Below, in pieces: positions 1 through 7,172 of a stretch of 25,929 nt of DNA. Under the pieces are notes generated by a model, which saw nothing but the letters and a program-made list of their open reading frames with translations, did not search any database and was not told the DNA's origin. The stretch comes from a virus. The position numbers were made by a program, and so were the translations under genes. The DNA lies in the IMG/VR virus record IMGVR_UViG_3300036884_000080, positions 1-25,929 of that record. One strand, written 5' to 3'. The first letter of the stretch is position 1; each line of letters begins with the position of its first letter.

Positions 1-420
1 CAGCACCCCGACCTTGCCCTGATCGCGGTCGACTACATCCAGCTCCTCTCCGGCACCGGCGAGAACCGGAACGTCGAGGTCGGCCAGATCAGCCGCGACC
101 TCAAACGTCTCGCCCGCGAGCTCATGGTTCCGATCGTCGCACTGTCGCAGCTGAACCGCGCCGTCGAGTCCAGGGCCGACAAGCGGCCGGCGCTCTCCGA
201 CCTCCGCGACTCAGGCAGCCTCGAACAAGACGCCGACCTCGTCGTCTTCCTCTACCGCGACGAGTACTACAACGAGGACAGCGTCCAGCAGGGCATCGCG
301 GAAGCCCACTTGGCGAAACACCGCAACGGGCCGACCGACATGGTCAAGCTCTCGTTCCAGAAGACCACGGCGAGCTTCAGCGACCTCGCCGGGCCCCACA
401 TGGCCGGAGTCGTCGGATGA
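1..420 (+). CDS. Replicative DNA helicase, DnaB type, C-terminal part (5' truncated)
   Basis: The gene enters from outside the window; 139 codons are visible. It would be the hexameric ATPase that unwinds DNA at the phage replication fork. The visible part matches the RecA-like C-terminal domain of DnaB: a Walker B strand (AVDYIQLL, residues 9-16 of the visible part), the SQLNRAVE segment that follows motif 3, the DLRDSGSLEQDADLV signature, and a KHRNGPT segment carrying the usual arginine region. The Walker A motif and the N-terminal domain lie upstream of the window. The stop overlaps the next start (ATGA), so the neighbouring replication protein is probably translationally coupled to it. 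The family call is firm. Confidence 0.95.
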   Translation, partial: QHPDLALIAVDYIQLLSGTGENRNVEVGQISRDLKRLARELMVPIVALSQLNRAVESRADKRPALSDLRDSGSLEQDADLVVFLYRDEYYNEDSVQQGIAEAHLAKHRNGPTDMVKLSFQKTTASFSDLAGPHMAGVVG

Positions 421-1019
421 CCGTCCCGGTCACGAAAGCGCTCGTCGACTCCCTCCAAGCCAAACGCGCCGACGCTGTCACGCCGAAGGTCGGCGCCGGC
501 GAGCAATGGCTCGTCATGGACCGCTGGGACGACTTCCAACACCCCGACGCTACCCGCACCGGCGTCCCTCCGTGGATCAAGACGTACACGCGTCTGCTCG
601 CCAACGACGAGTTCCTGACGCTCTCCCACCACCTCCGCGGCGTCCTCCTCGGCCTGTGGCTCGAATACGCGACAGCACGGCGACAACTCCGCGACAGCAC
701 AGTGGCGCTCTCTCGACGGCTCGGCCACAGAGTAACGACACACGACCTCGAAGCGCTCAACCATGCGGGCTTCATCCACTTCTCTGCAAGCAAACCTGCA
801 AGCAACCTTGCAAGCAAACCTGCAAGACCAGAGAAGAGAAGAGAAGAACAACCGCGCGCGAGCGCGCAACAACCAAAACCCCGCCCTCCCGAAAACGTCT
901 GCCCGATCTGCGGAGCCGACCGAGGCACCCCGAAGAAACTCCGAGAGCACCTCGACTACGTCCACAACCTCGAAGGCCCCGAGCTCGAAGCCGCACTCGC
1001 ACAAGCAGGCCAAACGTGA
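417..1019 (+). CDS. Replication initiator or helicase-loader-like protein with C-terminal zinc finger
   Basis: This 200-residue protein has an N-terminal segment (about residues 40-125, with PWIKTYTRLLANDEFLTLS followed by HLRGVLLGLWLEYA) resembling the winged-helix domain of phage replication organizers and DnaD-like proteins. A low-complexity linker follows, then a C2H2-type zinc finger at residues 162-183 (CPIC...H4xH spacing). It directly follows the DnaB-like helicase with an ATGA overlap, which fits a role in recognising the origin and loading the helicase. The linker is encoded by 12-bp tandem repeats that may themselves be the origin. Exact function is inferred; a structure comparison would settle the domain assignment. 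Confidence 0.6.
   Translation: MTVPVTKALVDSLQAKRADAVTPKVGAGEQWLVMDRWDDFQHPDATRTGVPPWIKTYTRLLANDEFLTLSHHLRGVLLGLWLEYATARRQLRDSTVALSRRLGHRVTTHDLEALNHAGFIHFSASKPASNLASKPARPEKRREEQPRASAQQPKPRPPENVCPICGADRGTPKKLREHLDYVHNLEGPELEAALAQAGQT
785..867 (+). repeat. Iteron-like 12-bp direct repeats with adjacent purine-rich tract and palindrome (possible replication origin)
   Basis: Three full copies of a 12-bp unit, TGCAAGCAAACC (785-796), TGCAAGCAACCT (797-808) and TGCAAGCAAACC (809-820), are followed by a partial copy (821-826). Next comes a purine-rich, relatively A-rich tract (828-848), then the inverted repeat GCGCGC-GA-GCGCGC (854-867), flanked on both sides by AACAACC-like sequence. In phage lambda, iterons plus an AT-rich tract inside the initiator gene O form the origin. 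The arrangement here is analogous, inside a replication-protein gene. The alternative is simply a repetitive protein linker. Confidence 0.5.
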
Positions 1020-1534
1020 GCCGCCACGACTACGACCACGCCGCCGCATTCGCGATCTACCTCACCCTCGAGCCGCCGAACCGGACATATGCGGAGGTCG
1101 CGCGCAGGATGGGCTGCAGCGCCACCTCGGTCGAGCGGTGGGCTCGGACGCTGAAGTGGGCGGAGAAGCTCCAAGCCGCCGACGAGCGCGCGATGGCGAA
1201 GTCGCTCAAGACGAGGGAGCAGCGTGTCGCCGATGTGCTGAAGCTGACAGACGGCCTCGTCGACCATTTCCTCGTGAACCAGGCGCCGAAGGCTGAGGCG
1301 GCGACGTTCCTCGATGTCGAGCGGATGGTGAAGCTGAGCGAGCTCCTCGTGGGTGAGGCGACGGACAGGGTGTCGTTGTCGGAGGCGCAGTCGTTTCTGC
1401 AGTTGGTGTTTGCGGCGGCGTTGGATTGGGCTGGCCGGGATGTGCCGGCGTCGGAGCGGCGGGCGGGGTTGAAGGGTGCGATCGACGAGCTCGTCGCAGG
1501 CATCGCAACCGAAGGAGGCGAAGGTGGCGCGTGA
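1016..1534 (+). CDS. HTH DNA-binding protein, possible terminase small subunit
   Basis: A 172-residue protein from a GTG that overlaps the previous stop (GTGA). Residues about 20-50 contain a helix-turn-helix with the pattern TYAEVARRMGCSATSVERW, followed by a basic/aromatic patch (ARTLKWAEKL) and long amphipathic helices. This order, N-terminal HTH then a helical oligomerisation region, is typical of phage small terminase subunits, which recognise the packaging site and form rings. It lies about 1.7 kb upstream of the large subunit rather than next to it, which weakens the call. A transcriptional regulator remains possible. Confidence 0.5.
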   Translation: MSRHDYDHAAAFAIYLTLEPPNRTYAEVARRMGCSATSVERWARTLKWAEKLQAADERAMAKSLKTREQRVADVLKLTDGLVDHFLVNQAPKAEAATFLDVERMVKLSELLVGEATDRVSLSEAQSFLQLVFAAALDWAGRDVPASERRAGLKGAIDELVAGIATEGGEGGA

Positions 1535-1685
1535 CTTGATCTCAGAGGGCGAGGCGCTCGCGGCCGAGTTCGAGCACAAGGCGGCTACGCGCTCGTGGCT
1601 CGTGCGGTGGTGGTATCGGAGTGCGGCCCGGTCGCTTCGCCGCGACCTCGAGCGGATCGCGGCGGAGGAAGGCGAGACGACGTGA
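1524..1685 (+). CDS. Small basic helical protein of unknown function
   Basis: A 53-residue protein from a GTG preceded by a strong Shine-Dalgarno AGGAGG at 1513-1518, which decides this start over upstream codons. It overlaps the end of the preceding gene by 11 bases. The sequence is rich in Ala, Glu and Arg, with a WLVRWWYRSAARSLRRDL segment that would make an amphipathic, strongly basic helix. No family is recognised. It opens a run of small genes, linked by GTGA overlaps, that leads into the sigma-like gene. Confidence 0.6.
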   Translation: MARDLISEGEALAAEFEHKAATRSWLVRWWYRSAARSLRRDLERIAAEEGETT

Positions 1686-1855
1686 CGGATCAGGCTCAAG
1701 CGATGGCACACCTTCGATCGCTCTCGCGGTGTCGTACGTGCGGCGCGGCGGCGACTGAGGCGCTCTACACGGGACGAAACGATCCGGTCGCGGTCTACTG
1801 CTCGAGGCACGCGAAGGCGGCGCTTCGAGCGTTCAAAAAAGGGCGGCAGTCGTGA
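1682..1855 (+). CDS. Small Cys-rich protein, probable zinc knuckle
   Basis: A 57-residue protein starting at the GTG of a GTGA overlap. It contains CRTC at residues 17-20 and YCSRH near residue 39, a CxxC...CxxH arrangement that could bind one zinc ion, followed by a basic C-terminus (KAALRAFKKGRQ). Small zinc-binding proteins like this are common in actinophage early regions, but no specific function can be assigned. Coupled translation with both neighbours is suggested by the overlaps. Confidence 0.55.
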   Translation: MTDQAQAMAHLRSLSRCRTCGAAATEALYTGRNDPVAVYCSRHAKAALRAFKKGRQS

Positions 1856-2073
1856 CCTGGTGGTTGCAGTGGCGCGACCGGCTGCCGCTCGACGCGCCTG
1901 AGCGATGGGTAGAGCCAGCGTGCCGCTACTGCAAGCCTGCCGAACCATGCTTGACGCACGACCAGCGACCGCGCACGCTCGCGCAGAACCGCGTCATCTT
2001 TGGGCCATCCTTCGGCTACGAACCGACCGACGCTGACCGCGCCGACGCCGCATTCCCGTGGGATATCGCGTGA
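1852..2073 (+). CDS. Small hypothetical protein with CxxC motif
   Basis: A 73-residue protein from GTG at a GTGA overlap. It begins with a Trp-rich stretch (MTWWLQWRDRLPL) and carries CRYCKPAEPCLTH, a Cys/His cluster that could bind a metal. The C-terminal half is acidic and Asp/Ala rich. No family is recognised. The stop overlaps the start of the sigma-like gene, so the two are probably translated together. Confidence 0.55.
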   Translation: MTWWLQWRDRLPLDAPERWVEPACRYCKPAEPCLTHDQRPRTLAQNRVIFGPSFGYEPTDADRADAAFPWDIA

Positions 2074-2769
2074 CTGCGATGCTCGCGTTCTGCGCCTGCG
2101 GCCATCTGCGCGACGAGCACCGCGGCGGCTGCGCGCATGTGAACGTCGGCCGCGGCAAACTCGCCGCACGAGGCAACGCTCGCTGCTCGTGCAGCGGCTT
2201 CCACCCGGACGACCGTCTGCGTGATAGCGAGGACTTCATCGGCAAGGTGCTCGAGAAGGTGCTCGCGAAGGAGGGGATCCCGGTCGAGCCGGTCGAACGT
2301 CAGGAGGCGTTGCAGGTGTTGCGGATCGCGTTGTGGAAGACCTCTCAGAAGTACGACTCGCGGTCGCACATCCGGTTCCGGGTGTACGCCTACTTCGAAC
2401 TGCTCAACGACGCGATCGACCATTTCAGGTCAGAGAGGGGGCGGCATGGGCAACACCGCGTCTACGACCAACGCGGACTCGACGCATGGGACGGCGACAG
2501 TGACGGGCCTGCTGGCAGTAGTGGACTGGGAGGCGTTGCCAGCATCGACCCGGGAGACGATCCGGACAGTTGGGCCGCTGATGGTGGAGGGCTGCTCGCA
2601 GAAGGAGACGGCACGCCGGCTGGGTGTGTCGGACGCGGCGGTCGCGGTGATGGTCGCGGAGATCAGGGGGGCGATCATCGCGCAGGCCGTCGCAGTGTGC
2701 GACTCGTTGGAGCCGCCGCTCCGCGGGCTCGTCGAGACGTTGCAGGCGAAGAACGCGAAGGCGGCGTGA
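2070..2769 (+). CDS. Sigma-70-like factor with Cys-rich N-terminus; region 2 and region 4 in different frames
   Basis: The reading starts at GTG 2070 (GTGA overlap). Residues about 8-50 form a Cys/His-rich domain (CACGH...GGCAH...CSCSGFHP). Residues about 75-125 match sigma-70 region 2, the core-RNA-polymerase and -10 binding part: ALWKTSQKYDSRSHIRF, RVYAYF, then a DHFRSERGR-like end. A region 4 helix-turn-helix (LPASTRETIRTVGPL, then EGCSQKETARRLGVSDAAV) follows at about 2535-2665, but in the +1 frame. Fused, the product would be about 232 residues, a normal sigma size. The junction lies between about 2436 and 2515. It may be a +1 frameshift (a G5 run is at 2437-2441), an indel error, or two proteins with region 4 starting at ATG 2446 behind GAGAGGGGG. 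A two-subunit sigma is known in Bacillus (SigO/RsoA). The first CGAAYCTAG element follows immediately. Confidence 0.75.
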
Positions 2770-2782
2770 CGGTTGTCGGAGG

Positions 2783-2791
2783 CGAACCTAG
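2783..2791 (+). promoter_or_regulatory. Start-associated element copy 1 (CGAACCTAG), putative late promoter
   Basis: CGAACCTAG followed by ATC and then the GTG start at 2795. There is no Shine-Dalgarno sequence between element and start. It begins 14 bases after the sigma-like gene stops and would launch the unit running through the large terminase. If transcription begins at G2795, the element occupies -12 to -4. Confidence 0.7.
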
Positions 2792-2794
2792 ATC

Positions 2795-3037
2795 GTGAGT
2801 ACCCGCCGGCAGCGCGAGCAGCATCACAAGGGCAAGAAGAGGCCGGGCCACTGGCATCAGGGCGCCGGGCTCGCCCGGGAGCAGGTGCCGCGCCTGGAGG
2901 CGCTCGCCGCCGCTGAGCAGCGCGGACGTACCGCCGACGACGAGCTGCGCGCGGTCGCGTCCCGCTACCACGAAGACATCGACGTGTGGCAGTCGCTCGC
3001 GCACGCGGCCCCGTTCGTGCCGAGGATCGCCTCGTGA
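2795..3037 (+). CDS. Small basic hypothetical protein, first gene of the terminase unit
   Basis: An 80-residue protein whose GTG start directly follows element copy 1, suggesting a leaderless message. The N-terminus is very basic and His rich (STRRQREQHHKGKKRPGHWH); the rest is charged and likely helical. No family is recognised. Its place just before the terminase suggests a DNA-packaging or nucleic-acid-binding accessory, but this is inference from position and charge only. Confidence 0.6.
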   Translation: MSTRRQREQHHKGKKRPGHWHQGAGLAREQVPRLEALAAAEQRGRTADDELRAVASRYHEDIDVWQSLAHAAPFVPRIAS

Positions 3038-3225
3038 TCGGCCGCACCCGCTGGCGCTGCCACGAAGCCCGCCTCGGCGACGACCCGTACCGGCGCGACT
3101 ACCCCGCCTGCGGCACCTACGAGGAATACCAGCACGAGGACGAGTCGTGGATCTGTGAACGTTGTGGGCATGTCGAGCTGCCGGCGGCGAAGCGGGCGAA
3201 GCGTCGGCAGCCCGCCCGCTCGTGA
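3034..3225 (+). CDS. Small zinc-ribbon-like protein
   Basis: A 63-residue protein from GTG at a GTGA overlap with the preceding gene. It has WRCHE and YPACGTY near the N-terminus and WICERCGHVEL near residue 42, giving spaced Cys/His pairs consistent with a zinc ribbon, then a basic tail (AKRAKRRQPARS). Function is unknown. It is coupled to the large terminase gene by another GTGA overlap. Confidence 0.6.
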   Translation: MIGRTRWRCHEARLGDDPYRRDYPACGTYEEYQHEDESWICERCGHVELPAAKRAKRRQPARS

Positions 3226-5057
3226 CCGCGCTCGCCCAGGCGGCGCAGGCCGCCGCACGCGAGCTCGAGCTCCAGTTCGCCCGCGCCGAGCAGCAAGAGA
3301 TCGAACTCACCGAAGCCGAACGCTGGGCCAGGGATCCGATCGGGTGGATCAACGCGCACGTCTGGATCGCGAGCGTGTTCGGCAGCGACGGCATCCGGGC
3401 GAAGGTGCGCGCCCTCCGGATGCGCCTCTTCCCGGACCAGGAGGCGACGATCGACGCGTGGATCGACCTCCCGCACTTGGCCGCCACGGGCGAGCTCGTC
3501 TTCCGGAACATCGACGCGGAGAAGTCCCGGCAGATCGGCGAGACGTGGCTGTTCGCCGCCGCCATCTGCTGGCTCCTGCACTACCACCGCAGCATCGTCG
3601 GCGGCTGCTTGCACACGGTCGGCGCCGAGATCGACGACGGCGGCGAACGCAACACGATCAAGAGCCTCTTCGGGAAGATCCGCTACATCGACCGCCGCCT
3701 CGACCGTGCCCGAACACCGGGTCTCGGCGACCTCCGCTTCTGGCCGTTGTCGAATCAGGGGCCCGCGAAGATCGAGAACCAGGCGAACGGCGCCGTCGTC
3801 TACGGGGAAGGGCAGAAGGACAACCCGTTCCGCGGCTCCACGCTCGACTTCGCGTTGATCGACGAGGCCGCGTTCGTCCGACACGGCGAGCAGGTGCACG
3901 CGGCGATCGACGACGCGTGCCCGGACGGGAAGGCGTACGTGTCGACGGTCAACGGCGACGACAACATCCACGCGCGCATCGCGGACGAGCGGCCGGAAGG
4001 GTGGACGGTGCTGCGGTTGCACTGGTCGAACCATCCCGTCTACTCGCAGGGTCTCCACGTCGCAGCGGCGCTCGAGCACGACGAGCGCGGCAGCGTGGTC
4101 GGTGTCGCCGAGCCGGGTGACCCCGAATGCGAGATGTGCGCCGGTGTGCTCGCCGGCGTCGAGTGGTCGCCGCGTGACCCGCGCGCGCACCGCTACCCCG
4201 GCAAGCTCGCGTCGCCGTGGTACGACCAGCGCGTCATCGGCAAGACGGACGAGCAGGTGGCGCGCGAGCTCGACATCGACCGTGAGGGCGCGCTCGGCGC
4301 CCGCGTCTACGGCGAGTTCCAAACCGAACGGCACGTCGTCGCGGCCGGCATTCCGCTCGACCCTTCCCTCCCGGTCGAGTTCGCGTGGGACTTCGGCCTC
4401 GACTGCACGAGCGTGATCGTGCTGCAGGACGCGCCGCACGAGCTCCGAGCGGTCGCGCTCCTCGAGATGGGCGACCTGTTCGGGACGACCGCGGTGCCCC
4501 AGCTCGTCGCGGCGGCGTTGCGGGAACTGCTTGTCTCGCTCGGCGTGCAGGCGCAACACACGACGCCGTTCTGGACGAAGAAGATGCAAGGCTGGGGCGA
4601 CCCGGCCGGCGACGGCCGCTCAACCCAGACGGGCATCTCGGACATTCAGGAGTATGCGAAGCAGGGGTTCTCGATCTTGACGCCGCCGAGGCGGTTGACG
4701 ATGCGGGTGGAGACGTCGATTGTGGCGGTGAAGCGGCTGCTGATCGGGACGCCGAAGCCGCTCGTGATCTGCGGCGTGAAGGCGGAGGGGTTGGCTCGCC
4801 ACTTTCGGAACAACACGTGGCCGGTCGACCCGATCTCGCAGAAGCGGCGGAAGGGTGCGACGCGGCCGCTCGACGACGTCCACAACCACTCGCTCCGGGC
4901 GTTCGCCTACTACGCGGTGGCGAAGTATCCGCCGCCGACCGAGTACGACGCGCAGGACGGCCCCACCGGCGACATCGGCGACGACGGCGACAATGTCCGT
5001 GAGCGGCGCAGCCGGCGCGGCGTCACCTCGACGCTCTCCTATGGCATGAAGTTCTAG
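3222..5057 (+). CDS. Terminase large subunit (DNA-packaging ATPase and nuclease)
   Basis: A 611-residue protein, the usual size for a large terminase, which powers genome packaging into the prohead and cuts the concatemer. The start is taken as the GTG overlapping the preceding stop. A Walker A-like segment carries K101 in AEKSRQIGETWL, the KSRQIG-type variant common in phage terminases. Walker B is DFALIDEAA (residues 209-217) with the catalytic Asp-Glu pair D214/E215. The RuvC-like nuclease domain begins at EFAWDFGLD (about 387-394), and a late acidic/His segment (RPLDDVHNHSLRAFAYY) fits its last motif. It precedes the portal, the standard order. Confidence is high. Confidence 0.95.
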   Translation: MTALAQAAQAAARELELQFARAEQQEIELTEAERWARDPIGWINAHVWIASVFGSDGIRAKVRALRMRLFPDQEATIDAWIDLPHLAATGELVFRNIDAEKSRQIGETWLFAAAICWLLHYHRSIVGGCLHTVGAEIDDGGERNTIKSLFGKIRYIDRRLDRARTPGLGDLRFWPLSNQGPAKIENQANGAVVYGEGQKDNPFRGSTLDFALIDEAAFVRHGEQVHAAIDDACPDGKAYVSTVNGDDNIHARIADERPEGWTVLRLHWSNHPVYSQGLHVAAALEHDERGSVVGVAEPGDPECEMCAGVLAGVEWSPRDPRAHRYPGKLASPWYDQRVIGKTDEQVARELDIDREGALGARVYGEFQTERHVVAAGIPLDPSLPVEFAWDFGLDCTSVIVLQDAPHELRAVALLEMGDLFGTTAVPQLVAAALRELLVSLGVQAQHTTPFWTKKMQGWGDPAGDGRSTQTGISDIQEYAKQGFSILTPPRRLTMRVETSIVAVKRLLIGTPKPLVICGVKAEGLARHFRNNTWPVDPISQKRRKGATRPLDDVHNHSLRAFAYYAVAKYPPPTEYDAQDGPTGDIGDDGDNVRERRSRRGVTSTLSYGMKF

Positions 5058-5095
5058 CCCGTGGTCTGACCGGTACGTGACCGGGCACGCCCGGT

Positions 5096-5104
5096 CGAAC
5101 CTAG
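5096..5104 (+). promoter_or_regulatory. Start-associated element copy 2 (CGAACCTAG)
   Basis: CGAACCTAG, then ACC, then GTG at 5108. It lies in the 50-base gap between the terminase and the short gene before the portal. A GC-rich inverted repeat (ACCGGGCACGCCCGGT, 5080-5095) abuts it on the 5' side and could act as a weak terminator or operator. Confidence 0.7.
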
Positions 5105-5107
5105 ACC

Positions 5108-5245
5108 GTGAAGGCTTTCCTCCGCGAGTTGTTCGTCACGCTCGACGTGCTGCTCGGCGCCGACCACAGCGCGCGAGGGCATCAGCCGCCCGAGTACGTC
5201 CTGCCGCCGACGCTCCCGCCGACGAAACCGAGGAACATCCCGTGA
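5108..5245 (+). CDS. 45-residue hypothetical protein upstream of the portal
   Basis: A short gene starting at GTG 5108 directly after element copy 2 and ending in a GTGA overlap with the portal start. The product begins KAFLRELFVTLDVLLGAD, likely a helix, and ends in a Pro-rich tail (PPEYVLPPTLPPTKPRNIP). No family is recognised. It may serve mainly as the leaderless entry point that couples ribosomes to the portal gene. Its position between element and overlap is the main reason to accept it. Confidence 0.55.
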   Translation: MKAFLRELFVTLDVLLGADHSARGHQPPEYVLPPTLPPTKPRNIP

Positions 5246-6672
5246 GGCTCGGCCCGCTCGCGATCCAGTTCGGCCGCGAGAACGTCGCGGAGGCGAGACG
5301 GCGCCTCGCGGCCGCCCCGTCACCGCCTGGCGGCGAGCTCGGCGTCGACTCCGACCACTGGCTGAACCGGTGGGCCGGCGGCGGCCCCGACCCGAACGTC
5401 ATCCTGACGGGGTCGCAGAAGTTCGGCGTCTACGACGAGATGGCCCTCTCGGACGCGACCTGTAAGGCGCTCTTGTGGATGATGAAGCTGCCGATGCAGG
5501 GCGCGGTCTGGGACGCCGAACCCGCGAGCGAAGACCCGGTCGACGTGCTGATCGCGAACGCTGTCCGCTGGAACTTCGGGCTCAACGACGAGGACGGCCA
5601 GTTGGATGTGACGTGGCGTGCGACGCTCGACCAGAAACTGTTGAAGCTGCGGTACGGGTGCATGTGGGAGGAGATCGTCTGGGGCGACCCCGTCACCTGG
5701 ACCGACAAGGAGACGGGCGCGTCACGTCTCATCCGGCCGATCGTCCGGCTCGCACCGCGGCTGCCGAAGACGGTGATCGACGTCAAGTACGAGAACGGCA
5801 AGGTCGCGGAGATCACGCAGAACCTCACGTTGGCGAAGCCGATCCCGGCGGAGAAGCTCGCCTACTACGTCCTCGACGCGCAGCCGGGACGGTGGGACGG
5901 CACGAGCATGTTGCGTGCGGCGTGGGGGCCGTGGGAGATGAAGAAGCAGCTGATGATCTCGGCCGGCATCGCGTGGGACCGGTGGGCGTCAGGGTTCCCG
6001 GTGATCCGGTATCCGCTCTCGGGTGGCCAGGCGGAGATCGACAAGGCCGAGGAGATGGGACGCAGCATCCGCAACCACGAGCGCGCCTACCTCGCGTTCG
6101 CCGGCCCGGAACCGACCGACCTCTCACCCGACGGGTGGGGAATCAAAATCGAGGGCGGGCCCGCCCACCTCCCGGACCCGGTGCCGCTCCTGAAGGAGTA
6201 CTCGTACATGATCCTGCAGGCCGGCCTGATGACGTTCATGGCGCTCGGGAACACGCCGTCGGCGTCAAGGGCGGTCGGCCAGGTGCAGGACGAGCCGTTC
6301 TACCTCGTCGTCGAAGCCGTCGCCATGGACCTCGGTTTGGAGATCCAACGGCAGGTGTGGCGCCGCTTCGTCGACGTCAACTTCGGCACCGAATATGCGA
6401 CACCGAACTGCAAAGCGTCGAAGATCATGTCGGAGGACACGGCCCAGTTGTCGTCGACGATGGCGGCGTTGAAGCTGGCCGGCTTCGACTTCTCCGATAA
6501 GCAGACGCAGGACGTCGTGCGTGAACGGATGCACCTTCCCGACCTCCCCGACGACTGGGCGTCGACGCCGACGGAAGGGTCAGGACTCCCCGCCGCACCG
6601 AGACCGCCGCCGGCGCCCGACCCGGCGAAGCCTGAGCAGTTGCCGCTGCCGACGGTAGGGGAGAAGTCGTGA
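5242..6672 (+). CDS. Portal protein
   Basis: A 476-residue protein forming the dodecameric ring at the capsid vertex through which DNA enters and leaves. The start chosen is GTG 5242, overlapping the previous stop; a longer upstream reading would run through element copy 2 and the short gene and is rejected. Characteristic segments include NRWAGGGPDPN, the LSDATCKALLWMMKLPMQGAVW stretch, WEEIVWGDP, and a conserved central helix region with LISAGIAWDRWASGFPVIRY-like sequence. It resembles the DUF935 / Mu gp29-like portal group of actinophages. The C-terminus is Pro rich. It lies between terminase and head morphogenesis genes as expected. Confidence 0.9.
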   Translation: MRLGPLAIQFGRENVAEARRRLAAAPSPPGGELGVDSDHWLNRWAGGGPDPNVILTGSQKFGVYDEMALSDATCKALLWMMKLPMQGAVWDAEPASEDPVDVLIANAVRWNFGLNDEDGQLDVTWRATLDQKLLKLRYGCMWEEIVWGDPVTWTDKETGASRLIRPIVRLAPRLPKTVIDVKYENGKVAEITQNLTLAKPIPAEKLAYYVLDAQPGRWDGTSMLRAAWGPWEMKKQLMISAGIAWDRWASGFPVIRYPLSGGQAEIDKAEEMGRSIRNHERAYLAFAGPEPTDLSPDGWGIKIEGGPAHLPDPVPLLKEYSYMILQAGLMTFMALGNTPSASRAVGQVQDEPFYLVVEAVAMDLGLEIQRQVWRRFVDVNFGTEYATPNCKASKIMSEDTAQLSSTMAALKLAGFDFSDKQTQDVVRERMHLPDLPDDWASTPTEGSGLPAAPRPPPAPDPAKPEQLPLPTVGEKS

Positions 6673-7172
6673 CACGTCTTCCTCTGCCGGGGCCGCGTGA
6701 CAGCGCGCGCATCCTTCGCGCCCGCCGCGCGGGCATCGTGAATCCGCTGATCGCCTGGCAGGAGGCCAAGCTCCTCGGGCTTCCGTTCGCGTTGCTGTGC
6801 GCGGTGCTCGACCAGGAGACGGGCGGCGGCCATAACGTGTTCGGACACGACCCCACCATCTGCGTCGGTGCGGGAGCGGTGACGAAGGCCAAGTATCTCG
6901 CGTACAGGGAGGCGCGCGGCACGACACACATGCAGGGTGTGGGGCCGATGCAGCTGACGTGGTGGAGCACGCAGGACAAGGCGGACGCGCTCGGCGGGTG
7001 TTGGCTGCCGCGGTGCAACATCCGCGTCGGCGCCGGCGCCCTGTCCTACAACGTGACACGGTACGGCCTGGACGCCGGAGTGGCCGCCTACAACGGCTCC
7101 GGGGTCGCAGCCACGAACTACGCCACCCGCGTGATCGCCCGCTACGACAAGTGGAAGCGGATCCTCCAGTGA
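6669..7172 (+). CDS. Lytic transglycosylase / lysozyme-like protein (SLT fold)
   Basis: A 167-residue protein from GTG at a GTGA overlap. It matches the soluble lytic transglycosylase fold: the likely catalytic Glu is E50 in LDQETGGGHNVFGHD, followed by VGPMQLTWW, NIRVGAGALSYN and GLDAGVAAYNGSG, the conserved order of this family. It would cleave peptidoglycan glycan strands. No signal peptide is obvious. Its location between portal and MuF genes, far from the lysis cassette, suggests a virion-associated enzyme that opens the cell wall during DNA entry rather than an endolysin, but that is inference. Confidence 0.8.
   Translation: MTRLPLPGPRDSARILRARRAGIVNPLIAWQEAKLLGLPFALLCAVLDQETGGGHNVFGHDPTICVGAGAVTKAKYLAYREARGTTHMQGVGPMQLTWWSTQDKADALGGCWLPRCNIRVGAGALSYNVTRYGLDAGVAAYNGSGVAATNYATRVIARYDKWKRILQ

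Noticed and set aside
2446-2798. Continuation of the sigma region 2 frame to 2798
   Set aside because: After the junction this frame is Gly/Asp/Arg rich with no recognisable fold, whereas the +1 frame carries a clear region 4 HTH; it looks like an open shadow frame in GC-rich DNA.
5077-5241. Longer N-terminus for the portal gene
   Set aside because: It would run through element copy 2 and the 45-residue gene and is Arg/Ala rich; the GTGA overlap at 5242 is the better start.
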